A stretch of 64,000 nt of DNA. It comes from an uncultured SAR116 cluster alpha proteobacterium. GTDB lineage: Bacteria > Pseudomonadota > Alphaproteobacteria > Puniceispirillales > Marisalimonadaceae. The notes beneath the pieces were generated by a model. It made no database searches and was not told the origin of the DNA. It worked only from the letters and a program-made list of their open reading frames with translations. The position numbers and the translations under genes are program-made. Positions 54,502 through 62,995 of this stretch are shown piece by piece. Location: assembly GCA_902537945.1 (NCBI GenBank), contig CACBDG010000006.1, forward strand, positions 35,273-99,272, read 5' to 3'. How positions within the stretch are numbered: position 1 is the stretch's first letter; each line of letters starts with the position of its first letter.

Positions 54502-54660
54502 ATGAATGAATCATTTTGGATAATGCAAGGTTATGAAATTTATATATGGCCAAGCTACGTATTAACTTTACTGAGCTTAGGTCTGCTTTTCGTTTATTCA
54601 ACCAAACAATCTCAAAAAGCTAAAAAGTTACTTAAACAGTTATCAAAAACGAAAAATTAA
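54502..54660 (+). CDS. ccmD: Small heme exporter protein CcmD
   Basis: This is a 52-residue protein found by reading the gap between ccmC and ccmE. Seen: MQGYEIYIWPSYV near the N-terminus, matching the family's G-Y-x-x-Y-V-W-x-S-Y pattern, a single transmembrane helix (about 17-33), and a Lys/Gln-rich cytoplasmic tail. CcmD is needed for release of holo-CcmE from the CcmABC complex. Its ATG is 3 bp after the ccmC stop, and ccmE starts 28 bp later. Its size and position leave little doubt. Confidence 0.93.
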   Translation: MNESFWIMQGYEIYIWPSYVLTLLSLGLLFVYSTKQSQKAKKLLKQLSKTKN

Positions 54661-54688
54661 ATTTTAAAATATAGATAGATGAAAATAG

Positions 54689-55132
54689 ATGAATCCCAAA
54701 TATAGACGCCTATTTATTACAATTTTTATTGTATTAACACTTGGTCTCGCAACTAAATTAATATTAATGGCCTTGGAAGATAATATTGTATATTTTTATA
54801 CGCCAAATGATTTAATTGAAAAATTTGGAGATACACAAAATATTCAAAACAAAATCAGAATTGGCGGTTTGGTTCTTGAAAACTCAATAAAAAAAGTGGA
54901 TAAAAAAACTATCTTTATAATTACTGATAAAAAAAAAGAAGTTAAGGTTGTATTTGACGGGTCTCTGCCAGATTTGTTCAGAGAGGGTCAAGGTATTGTT
55001 GCAGAAGGTATGTTCAAAAATAATAATTTTATTGCTAGTGAGGTACTTGCAAAACACGACGAAAATTACATGCCTCCGGAAGTTGCTGAAGCTTTAAAAA
55101 AAAATAATGTGTGGAAAGGTGATGCTGATTAA
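54689..55132 (+). CDS. ccmE: Heme chaperone CcmE
   Basis: CcmE covalently binds heme and ferries it to CcmF. Seen: N-terminal membrane anchor (about 8-28), an OB-fold periplasmic domain with RIGGLVLENS and VVFDGSLPDLFREGQG, and the heme-binding motif HDENYMPPE, with His123 as the covalent ligand and Tyr127 as axial partner. The 147-residue length is normal. ccmF begins at the very next base after its stop. Confidence 0.97.
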   Translation: MNPKYRRLFITIFIVLTLGLATKLILMALEDNIVYFYTPNDLIEKFGDTQNIQNKIRIGGLVLENSIKKVDKKTIFIITDKKKEVKVVFDGSLPDLFREGQGIVAEGMFKNNNFIASEVLAKHDENYMPPEVAEALKKNNVWKGDAD

Positions 55133-57073
55133 ATGATACCTGAATTAGGACATATTCTTGTAATAATCACATTTGTTATTTCAACAATGCAATGCTGTTA
55201 CTGGCTTTATAATTTGAGATATACGAACATCGATGTAGTGCGAGTTCTTCAAAAAGGTTCTCTTATAAATTTTTTATTTATTTTTTTATCTTTTTTAATT
55301 TTAACATATAGTTTTATTACATCTGACTTTTCTCTATTAATTGTCTCTAACAACTCACATACTTTAAAACCATTGATATATAAAATTAGTGGGGTATGGG
55401 GTAATCACGAGGGTTCACTTTTATTGTGGGTATTAATTTTATCTGCTTTTACTTTTTTTGTTTCTTTAAAAGATTCTATAAATTCAAAACTTTTGGCTTC
55501 AATTATTGGAGTTCAGACTGTAATTTTGTCACTTTTTTTAGCTTTCATTTTATTTACATCTAACCCTTTTGAAAGAGTTGACGAATTACCTTTAGATGGA
55601 AGAGGTTTAAATCCTTTGCTACAAGACCCTGGTTTAGCTCTTCATCCTCCAATGCTTTATATTGGATATGTTGGATTATCAGTATCATTTTCTTTTGCAG
55701 TAGCGGCACTTGTTACTGGTGAAATTAGTAAAGATTGGGCTCGTCAAATGAGGCCATGGATTGCAATTGCTTGGTCTGCTCTAACAATTGGTATTGCTCT
55801 TGGAAGTTGGTGGGCATATTACGAATTAGGTTGGGGTGGTTGGTGGTTTTGGGATCCAGTTGAAAATGCTTCTTTTATGCCATGGTTAATTGCAACAGCA
55901 TTACTACACTGTGTCAGAATACTCGAAAAAAAATTAATATTTATAAACTGGACAATTTTGTTATCAATCCTGGCTTTTTCATTTTCTTTATTAGGCACTT
56001 TTATCGTAAGATCAGGATTATTAACATCAGTACATGCTTTTGCTTCCGATCCTTCGAGAGGAGTTTTTATTTTAATAATTTTAGGTATATCAATAGGTGT
56101 TCCTTTAATTTTATATTCAATTAAAAGCTCATCTTTTAATGAAGAAAAAGGTAATTTTGACATAGTCAGTAAAGAAAGTGCAATTTTAGTAAATAATTTA
56201 TTTCTTACTACAGCAACTTTAACAGTTTTAATAGGCACTCTGTACCCTTTATTTTTAGATGCTATTAATGGAAACAAGGTATCTATTGGTCCAGCATATT
56301 ATAACGCAACTTTTGCTCCAATTATGACACCAGTTGTGTTTTTGATGGCTATCGCTCCATTCTTAAATTGGAAAAAATACACAGATAAAAATTTTATAAA
56401 AAAATTAATATTTCTATCTGCTGTAACTTTGTTAGGAGGAACACTATTATACTTAATTGAAGAAAAATCAATTTTTGCATTAATATCTGGCTCTCTTTCA
56501 ATTTGGCTTTTCACAGGAGTTATTACCGATTTAATTTCAAAAATTCGAGAGGCTAAGGTTAAATTGCAAAACATAAAACAATTATTTTTCTTTATCTCAA
56601 AAATTAATATAGGAATACATGTAGCACATATTGGAGTAGCAATTTTTCTTGCAGGAGTAACTGGAGAACAATTTTATAAAAGTGAGTATAATGTAATAAA
56701 AAAAGTTGGAGATATAATAAATATTGGAACAAAATCACTAAAGTTTGATAAAATTGAAAATATAGATGGACCTAATTACAATTCACTAATGGCAACCTTT
56801 ACTCTTTACGAAAATAATAAATTTATTAGTAAACTAAGGCCAGAAAAGCGTTTCTATACTAATGAAAAAAGCCAGACAACAGAAGCCGCAATCTTATCAG
56901 ATTTTTGGGGTGATACATATTTAGTTCTAGGTGAAGGTGACAAAAAAACAGGATGGTCTTTAAGAATATATTCAAACCCATTAGTATCTTGGATATGGGC
57001 TGGTGCTTTTTTTATGGCAGTTGGAGGCATCTTATCTGTCACACAGAAATCATCAAGATTTAGAAATGTTTAG
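55133..57073 (+). CDS. ccmF: Heme lyase CcmF
   Basis: CcmF transfers heme from CcmE to the CXXCH sites of apocytochrome c. Seen: about 14-15 predicted helices over 646 residues, GVWGNHEGSLLLWV and LALHPPMLYIGYVG with conserved His, and the tryptophan-rich WWD motif in GGWWFWDPVENASFMPW. This is the full-length bacterial form. It is directly adjacent to ccmE and 11 bp before ccmG. Confidence 0.97.
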   Translation: MIPELGHILVIITFVISTMQCCYWLYNLRYTNIDVVRVLQKGSLINFLFIFLSFLILTYSFITSDFSLLIVSNNSHTLKPLIYKISGVWGNHEGSLLLWVLILSAFTFFVSLKDSINSKLLASIIGVQTVILSLFLAFILFTSNPFERVDELPLDGRGLNPLLQDPGLALHPPMLYIGYVGLSVSFSFAVAALVTGEISKDWARQMRPWIAIAWSALTIGIALGSWWAYYELGWGGWWFWDPVENASFMPWLIATALLHCVRILEKKLIFINWTILLSILAFSFSLLGTFIVRSGLLTSVHAFASDPSRGVFILIILGISIGVPLILYSIKSSSFNEEKGNFDIVSKESAILVNNLFLTTATLTVLIGTLYPLFLDAINGNKVSIGPAYYNATFAPIMTPVVFLMAIAPFLNWKKYTDKNFIKKLIFLSAVTLLGGTLLYLIEEKSIFALISGSLSIWLFTGVITDLISKIREAKVKLQNIKQLFFFISKINIGIHVAHIGVAIFLAGVTGEQFYKSEYNVIKKVGDIINIGTKSLKFDKIENIDGPNYNSLMATFTLYENNKFISKLRPEKRFYTNEKSQTTEAAILSDFWGDTYLVLGEGDKKTGWSLRIYSNPLVSWIWAGAFFMAVGGILSVTQKSSRFRNV

Positions 57074-57084
57074 TAAAAAATATT

Positions 57085-57654
57085 ATGAAACATAATTTAA
57101 AAATTTTAAATGTTTTACCTCTAACAGTATTTTTTTTTATAGTATTGTCTTCGGGTATAGTTTTATATCAATTAAAAATCGACAAAAGAATTGAAAAATC
57201 TTTAGCTTCTCAATTAATTGGGAAAAATATTCCTGAAACATTAATTCCTAAAGAAAACTTTATTGAAAAAATTAATAATTTAGAAAATTTAAATTTTGAA
57301 AAATACCATGACCAAATTTTTGCCGTTAATTTTTTTGCATCATGGTGTGCTCCCTGTAGAATAGAAGCACCAATTATTGATGAATTAAGTAAAATTCTAC
57401 CAGTTATTGGAATAGCATATAAAGATAAATATCTAGATACAAAAAAATTTTTGGATGATTTTGGTAATCCTTATATAGAAACAGGAATTGATAAATCTGG
57501 TAAAATAGCTATCGAGTGGGGAGTTTACGGAGTGCCAGAAACTTTTCTAATTAATAAGAAAGGTAAAATAATTTATCGTCATGCTGGCCCACTTCTATAT
57601 AGCATTTTTAAAGACGAAGTTTTGCCGTATTTAGAAAGTAGTAAGAATGACTAG
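57085..57654 (+). CDS. ccmG: Thiol:disulfide interchange protein CcmG/DsbE
   Basis: CcmG is a membrane-anchored thioredoxin-like reductant that keeps apocytochrome Cys residues reduced. Seen: signal anchor (about 10-30), the active site W-C-A-P-C (87-91) after NFFAS, and the cis-Pro loop GVYGVPETFLI. The 189-residue length is normal. It overlaps the start of ccmH by 8 bp, indicating translational coupling. Confidence 0.95.
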   Translation: MKHNLKILNVLPLTVFFFIVLSSGIVLYQLKIDKRIEKSLASQLIGKNIPETLIPKENFIEKINNLENLNFEKYHDQIFAVNFFASWCAPCRIEAPIIDELSKILPVIGIAYKDKYLDTKKFLDDFGNPYIETGIDKSGKIAIEWGVYGVPETFLINKKGKIIYRHAGPLLYSIFKDEVLPYLESSKND

Positions 57655-58045
57655 AAAGTATAAAATAATTATAATATTTTCTTTTTTATTTTTTTTTAGT
57701 AATGAACTTGAGATCTTTGCTAAATCTATAAATGATGAACTCGATATAAATAACAAAACAAGGGAAATTTCCCAAAACATTAGATGCCTTGTTTGTCAAA
57801 ATCAAAGTATAGATGAGTCTAATTCTGAATTAGCAAAAGATTTAAAGATTTTGATAAGAGAAAAGCTTATAGCTGGCATTAGTAACGAAGAAATTTATGG
57901 ATATTTGAGAGAAAGATATGGAGATTATATCTTGTTAAAACCACCTCTAAATTTAAATACTATCTTGTTGTGGTTTTTACCATTCATTGTTTTAATATTT
58001 GGCTCAATATTAATTTTTAAAATCATCAAATCTAACCAAAAATAA
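57647..58045 (+). CDS. ccmH: Cytochrome c maturation protein CcmH
   Basis: CcmH is a membrane-anchored periplasmic thiol protein that acts with CcmG on the apocytochrome heme site. Seen: signal peptide, the redox motif R-C-L-V-C-Q (46-51), the helical bundle with SNELAKDL-type SNSELAKDLK and YGYLRERYGDYIL, and a C-terminal membrane helix (about 105-125). The 132-residue length is normal for the short CcmH. ccmI begins 13 bp downstream. Confidence 0.95.
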   Translation: MTRKYKIIIIFSFLFFFSNELEIFAKSINDELDINNKTREISQNIRCLVCQNQSIDESNSELAKDLKILIREKLIAGISNEEIYGYLRERYGDYILLKPPLNLNTILLWFLPFIVLIFGSILIFKIIKSNQK

Positions 58046-58058
58046 AAGAGAATAGATA

Positions 58059-59270
58059 ATGTTATTTATTGCTATTTTATTTATAAGTTTTTTTACAATA
58101 ATTTATATTTTTTTTAATTTTTCTAATAAAAATTTTTTGAAAATTACAAATTTCAAATTTAAATCCAATAAATTCATCCTGTACCTTAATATTCTATTTT
58201 TATTAAGTTCATTAATTTATTATAAAATAGGAAATCCATTTATAAACATGGACCAACTTTACTCTTTACAAGAAAAACTTTTTAAAAAAAATATTAAACA
58301 AAAAAAAAATATAAAACGTGATTTGGAAAATTTTGACAAACTAGTTTTGTTATCAGATCAAAATCCAAAAAATCTAGATATTCTTCTTGAATTAGCAAGG
58401 ACTTCTTCACGACTTAATAAAACCGATGTAGAGATCTCATCCTTAACAAAAATATTATCTATCAAAAATTCTCCCAATCTTAAATCTCTATTAGCTCAAG
58501 CAATTATAAAAAAAGCTGACGGACAAGTCACACCAAAGGCAAAAAGACTAATTAAAGAAGCTCTATCTGAAGATCCATTAAATCCTGGAGCCAATTATTT
58601 AAACGGATTAGCACAATCACAAATTGGTAATGAAATGTTAGCATTTGAAATTTGGTCTGAATTATATAAACGAACTAGTAAAAATGATACTTGGAAAAAA
58701 GATCTTGAAAAAAATATAAGAACAGTAGCTAAAAACTTAGGGATTTCAAAAAAAGCTCTAGAAAATAAGTTAAAGAATAATGTTTTAGCAAATAACGAGT
58801 TAACGAAAGAAATTTTAGTTTTAAATGAAAAAGAACAAAATATAAGAATTAACCAAATGGTTGAACAACTTTCAGATCGGCTTAAAAATGACAAAAATGA
58901 TATTGAAGGTTGGATTAGGTTACATCAATCTTTTAAAGTTTTAGGAAAAAATGAAAAAGCATTAAGAGCTATAAGAGATGCCATAAAACTTAATCCACAA
59001 AATATAAATTTAAAACAAATACTTTTAAGAGAATTACTACCAACGAACAAAAAGCCTGTTTTTTCAAAAGAAACAAACAAACTTGTAAATGATATTTTAG
59101 TTTTAGAGCCAAATAATGTAGATGGTTTGTTTTTTAGTGGCTTTGCTGCTTACAATAAGGGAGAAAAGAAGAAAGCCATTACTTATTGGGATTTATTACT
59201 TAAACAATTACCCAAGGATTCTTTAATGTCAAAAGAAATAAATAAAAGGATTAGATTACTTCAGGATTAA
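58059..59270 (+). CDS. ccmI: Cytochrome c maturation protein CcmI (TPR)
   Basis: CcmI binds the C-terminus of apocytochrome c and hands it to CcmF/CcmH. Seen: two N-terminal membrane helices (about 1-20 and 38-58), then a periplasmic region of TPR-like helices (about 105-200 and 285-395) with ALRAIRDAIKLNPQ and NVDGLFFSGFAAYNKGEKKKAI. At 403 residues it is the size of alphaproteobacterial CcmI. It closes the ccm run; its stop abuts the convergent yciB, one base apart. Confidence 0.9.
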   Translation: MLFIAILFISFFTIIYIFFNFSNKNFLKITNFKFKSNKFILYLNILFLLSSLIYYKIGNPFINMDQLYSLQEKLFKKNIKQKKNIKRDLENFDKLVLLSDQNPKNLDILLELARTSSRLNKTDVEISSLTKILSIKNSPNLKSLLAQAIIKKADGQVTPKAKRLIKEALSEDPLNPGANYLNGLAQSQIGNEMLAFEIWSELYKRTSKNDTWKKDLEKNIRTVAKNLGISKKALENKLKNNVLANNELTKEILVLNEKEQNIRINQMVEQLSDRLKNDKNDIEGWIRLHQSFKVLGKNEKALRAIRDAIKLNPQNINLKQILLRELLPTNKKPVFSKETNKLVNDILVLEPNNVDGLFFSGFAAYNKGEKKKAITYWDLLLKQLPKDSLMSKEINKRIRLLQD

Positions 59271-59271
59271 T

Positions 59272-59829
59272 TCAATCTTTTTTGATTTGGTATTTTTGCA
59301 TTATTGGCAAAGATAATAACCCAAACCCTAGGGATAAAATTGGAATCCCAAAAGCTTTAAAAGATACCCATTGATCAGTAGTTAAATTACGCCAAGCTAT
59401 TTCATTAGCAATAGCCATTACTATAAACATACCAACCCATAACCATGTCAATTTGTCCCAGCCCTCTTCTTTTAACGAAACTGCAGATTTCATGATAGCA
59501 GCTAATGGGTTCTTCCCTAAAATTTTACCTGAAGCTAAAACTCCTGCAATTATTATAGATACTATTGTTGGTTTGATTTTAATAAAAAATTCATCATCAA
59601 AAAATATTGTTAATCCACCAAAAAAAACAACTGCAACACATCCAGCAGCAGCCATCATTGGTATATTTTTAAACCAATACCAAGATAGTATCAGAGAAAA
59701 TAATGTACTTATCACCAAAATTGCTGTACCAGCCATTATGCCGTAAAAATAATTAACACCAAAGAACAATAATAGCGGACCCATCTCTAAAATGGATCTA
59801 TAACCCTCTTTTTTGTCTACTTCTTGCAA
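59272..59829 (-). CDS. yciB: YciB/IspZ inner-membrane septation protein
   Basis: This is a multi-spanning inner-membrane protein of 185 residues, family YciB/IspZ, implicated in cell-envelope synthesis and division. Seen: LEMGPLLLFFGVNYFYGIMAGTAI at the N-terminus, a central KPTIVSIIIAGVLASGKILGKNPL, and LTWLWVGMFIVMAIANEIAWR, giving about five helices. The start is TTG at 59829, with AGGAG about seven bases upstream. It lies 9 bp after dusA on the same strand. Confidence 0.93.
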   Translation of the reverse strand: MQEVDKKEGYRSILEMGPLLLFFGVNYFYGIMAGTAILVISTLFSLILSWYWFKNIPMMAAAGCVAVVFFGGLTIFFDDEFFIKIKPTIVSIIIAGVLASGKILGKNPLAAIMKSAVSLKEEGWDKLTWLWVGMFIVMAIANEIAWRNLTTDQWVSFKAFGIPILSLGFGLLSLPIMQKYQIKKD

Positions 59830-59838
59830 CGAACTCTC

Positions 59839-60843
59839 CTATGCTAAAATTAAACTCTTACTGTGAATAAACTCTTCTATATTGTCTGTAGCAAATCTTA
59901 ACAAATCACCATTTTTTGAAAATCTTGTATTTTCACTTAGTTGACGTCTCCATTCTTTAGCACCTGGTAAAGAGTTATACAAACCTAAAATATGTCTGGT
60001 TACAGAGTGAACATTCCCATCATCGTTTTTTACAAATTCATCAATATAGTCAGCCATTTTCATGGCTATTTGGTATCTAGTCTTAATTTTTTTATTTTGA
60101 TTTAGGACTATTTTATCTACAGAAGATAAAATATATGGATTTTTATATGCTTCTCTTCCAATCATAAACCCATCAAGTGAATATTGTTTAACTAAATTTT
60201 GTCCCTCTTGTATTGACTTTATTCCACCATTAATAATAATTTTTAAATCTGGCCTTCTTTTTTTTAATGCTCCAACCCTTGAGTAATCTAAGGGAGGGAT
60301 TTCTCTATTTTGCTTTGGACTTAATCCATTCAACAGAGCTTTTCTAGCATGAATAACGAATAACTTTACTCCTTCAGCAGACACTTGATCAATAAAGATA
60401 TCTAAACCTTTTACTTCATCCATATCATCAACACCAATCCTACATTTAATTGTAATAGGTAATTGACTAACATCTTGCATCGCCCTTACACATTCTGAGA
60501 CAATTTTAGGTGTTTTCATAAGGCACGCTCCAAATGATCCATTCTGGACTCGATTTGAAGGACATCCAATATTTAAATTTATTTTTGAGTATCCATAACT
60601 TTGACCAAACTTAGCTGCTAAAGATAATTTCTTAGGATCATTGCCACCTAATTGAAGAACACATGGCAATTCTTCATTATTAAATGCTAACAATTTGTGT
60701 CGTGGCCCAAAAATTAAGGCATCAGCAGAAATCATTTCAGTATATAAAACTGCTGAACCAGATAAAAGTCTATGAAAATATCGACAATGCTTATTTGTCC
60801 ATTCCATCATTGGAGCTACAGAAAACTTTTCCTCAAATATCAA
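59839..60843 (-). CDS. dusA: tRNA-dihydrouridine synthase A
   Basis: DusA is an FMN enzyme that reduces uridine to dihydrouridine in the tRNA D-loop. Seen: a TIM barrel starting FSVAPMMEWTNKHCRYFHRLL, QLGGNDP, INLNIGCPSNRVQNGSFGACLM with the catalytic Cys107, and CRIGVDD. The 334-residue length is normal. TTG at 60843 is chosen because the next in-frame ATG (residue 12) would remove the conserved FSVAP strand. It is upstream of yciB. Confidence 0.94.
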   Translation of the reverse strand: MIFEEKFSVAPMMEWTNKHCRYFHRLLSGSAVLYTEMISADALIFGPRHKLLAFNNEELPCVLQLGGNDPKKLSLAAKFGQSYGYSKINLNIGCPSNRVQNGSFGACLMKTPKIVSECVRAMQDVSQLPITIKCRIGVDDMDEVKGLDIFIDQVSAEGVKLFVIHARKALLNGLSPKQNREIPPLDYSRVGALKKRRPDLKIIINGGIKSIQEGQNLVKQYSLDGFMIGREAYKNPYILSSVDKIVLNQNKKIKTRYQIAMKMADYIDEFVKNDDGNVHSVTRHILGLYNSLPGAKEWRRQLSENTRFSKNGDLLRFATDNIEEFIHSKSLILA

Positions 60844-60953
60844 TTTATTGCTCTACAAATATTTAATAATTCATCATTATTTACAATATTTATAAAATTT
60901 AGCCAAGATTATTAAAATAATAATAAATAGAATTTCATTAATTTAAGCGTGTT

Positions 60954-62255
60954 TTAGTTTTCTTGAGATTTTTCTAAGGCCTCAGCTAAGTCGTCTAAAA
61001 TATCATCTACATGTTCAATACCAACTGATAATCTTACATATGAATCTGATACACCAGATTTTAATTTATCTTCAGATGATAATTGACTATGTGTTGTAGT
61101 TGCTGGATGTATAGCAAGGCTTCTTGAGTCACCAATGTTTGCCACATGGTAAAATAATTTTAAGTTATCTATAAACTTTTTACCTGCTTCTGCACCACCT
61201 TTCAATTCAAATCCAACTAGACCTCCAAATCCCTTATTTAAATACTTAACTACATTTTCTTTAGAAATTCCTGTTTGTAACTCAGGGTAAATTACATGAT
61301 CCACTGATTTGTGGTTTTCTAAAAAATGAGCAACTTTTGAGGCATTTTCACAATGTGTTTTCATTCTTAAACTAATAGTTTCCAGTCCTTGTAAAATTAA
61401 AAAAGCATTAAAAGGACTTAATGCACCTCCGAGGTCACGTAACAAAGTAACCCTAGCTTTTATAATGTAGGCAATGGGACCTAATGGTTTTACAGCATCT
61501 ACCCATACAGCTCCGCCATATGAGGAATCAGGTGTGTTTAAAGCTGGTTGTCTTTCTTTTCCAGCTCCTTCCCAATCAAAATTACCACTATCAATAATCA
61601 AACCTCCAATTGAGTTCCCATGACCACCAATATATTTAGTAAGTGAATAAACAACAATTGCTGCACCATGATCAAAAGGTTTACAAATTATTGGAGATGC
61701 TGTGTTATCTATAATCAGTGGTATTCCATACTTCTTTCCGATTGTACTTACTTCAGAAATAGGAAAGACTTTTAATTTTGGATTTGGTAAAGTTTCAGCA
61801 TAATAAGCTCTTGTTTTATCATCAGTTGCATTTTCAAATGCTTGTGGATCTGATGGGTCTACAAATCTAACTTCGATACCCATATCCTTTAAGGTGTTAG
61901 CGAATAAATTCCAAGTACCACCATATAAGTCAGTTGAACTAACAATATTATCTCCAGCCTTAGCAAGATTTTGAATAGCAAATGCAGATGCTGTTTGACC
62001 AGAAGATAATGCTAATGCAGCAACGCCCCCCTCTAGAGCTGCTAATCTTTTTTCCAATATATCATTGGTTGGGTTCATAATTCTTGTGTAAATATTACCT
62101 AATTCTGACAAAGAAAATAAATTCGCTGCTTGCTCAGTATTAGCAAACTGATAACTTGTGGTTTGATGAATTGGCACCGCAACTGAACCTGTTGTTTCAT
62201 CTGCTCTCCATCCAGCATGAAGACTAAGGGTTTCTGGATTTATAGAATTACTCAT
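60954..62255 (-). CDS. metY: O-acetylhomoserine sulfhydrylase (aminocarboxypropyltransferase)
   Basis: This PLP enzyme of the Cys/Met metabolism family makes homocysteine directly from O-acetylhomoserine and sulfide. Seen: SLHAGWRADETTGSVAVPIHQTTSY at the N-terminus, LSSGQTASAFAI, STDLYGGTWNLF, and the PLP Lys207 in YSLTKYIGGHG. The 433-residue length and the TKYIGGHGN signature favour MetY over MetB/MetC. The ATG has a GAGGA eight bases upstream. cysE at the other end of the window supplies the parallel cysteine route. I see no SAM riboswitch in the 160 bp upstream. Confidence 0.94.
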   Translation of the reverse strand: MSNSINPETLSLHAGWRADETTGSVAVPIHQTTSYQFANTEQAANLFSLSELGNIYTRIMNPTNDILEKRLAALEGGVAALALSSGQTASAFAIQNLAKAGDNIVSSTDLYGGTWNLFANTLKDMGIEVRFVDPSDPQAFENATDDKTRAYYAETLPNPKLKVFPISEVSTIGKKYGIPLIIDNTASPIICKPFDHGAAIVVYSLTKYIGGHGNSIGGLIIDSGNFDWEGAGKERQPALNTPDSSYGGAVWVDAVKPLGPIAYIIKARVTLLRDLGGALSPFNAFLILQGLETISLRMKTHCENASKVAHFLENHKSVDHVIYPELQTGISKENVVKYLNKGFGGLVGFELKGGAEAGKKFIDNLKLFYHVANIGDSRSLAIHPATTTHSQLSSEDKLKSGVSDSYVRLSVGIEHVDDILDDLAEALEKSQEN

Positions 62256-62415
62256 TTATATATTCCTCATAAAAATATAGTGTTTAGGATAAAATTCTCT
62301 AGAAATAAATAAAAAAGGAAATATTTTTTTATATTTTTTTTTTACGCACTGATAATTAGAAAAATTTTCTTAAAAGTTATTTTTTAAAAGAAATAAAATT
62401 GTGAAATAATAAATG

Positions 62416-62910
62416 TTAATGATGATGGTGCTTTTTCTTCTCATTTGATTTTTTTCTTTTATCCGTGATCGGCATATTAACAACTATTGACCCTGCGTTT
62501 TTAAAATTAAATTTAACTTTTTGTAATTTTGTTTTTTTTAGAGATTTTGTTAAATCAATAAACATAATATGAAGGCTTCCAGGTTTAAAATCTAATTGTG
62601 ATTTAGATTTAATCAACACTCCTTCTTCTAAATGTTTCATTATCATAATGTCGTTTTTAATATACATATCATGCAGTTCTGTTCTTTTTGAAAAATCTGT
62701 TTCCACAGAAATCAAATGCTCATTCTTCTCATTTTTATTTTCAATTTTGACATAACCTGCAGTTATATTATTATTAGCAATTACTTTTTTTATCCAAAAA
62801 TCTGATAAAACTAAACCTTTAAAAGTAATTGTTTCAGAAAAACTTTGAGAAGATAACAAAATAAAAGTAAATAAATATAAGAACTTTAATACATACTTAG
62901 GTGAAACCAT
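62416..62910 (-). CDS. Periplasmic copper chaperone PCu(A)C
   Basis: This secreted protein binds Cu(I) and helps load the CuA or CuB site of cytochrome oxidase. Seen: signal peptide (about 5-25), an immunoglobulin-like fold, and the metal motif with His80, Met82, Met91, His114 and Met116 (close to H-M-X10-M-X21-H-X-M, with one extra residue in the second gap). The C-terminus is KKK then four His, a possible extra metal-binding tail. It is on its own, 160 bp downstream of metY's upstream region, and divergent from pgi. Confidence 0.9.
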   Translation of the reverse strand: MVSPKYVLKFLYLFTFILLSSQSFSETITFKGLVLSDFWIKKVIANNNITAGYVKIENKNEKNEHLISVETDFSKRTELHDMYIKNDIMIMKHLEEGVLIKSKSQLDFKPGSLHIMFIDLTKSLKKTKLQKVKFNFKNAGSIVVNMPITDKRKKSNEKKKHHHH

Positions 62911-62995
62911 AAATTTTTATCCTAATTTATTAAATCATGATGTATAACTTATTAAGGTTAGTATCAAATAAATGGAAAGGTAACAATCAAGATTT

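Noticed and set aside
55819..56277. 152-codon minus-strand frame inside ccmF
   Set aside because: Lies fully within ccmF, including its WWD motif; it is a mirror of the membrane-protein codon bias.
62256..62415. SAM-II or SAM-V riboswitch upstream of metY
   Set aside because: These occur in marine Alphaproteobacteria before met genes, but the stretch is mostly A/T runs and lacks the conserved pseudoknot sequence. A covariance-model search would settle it.
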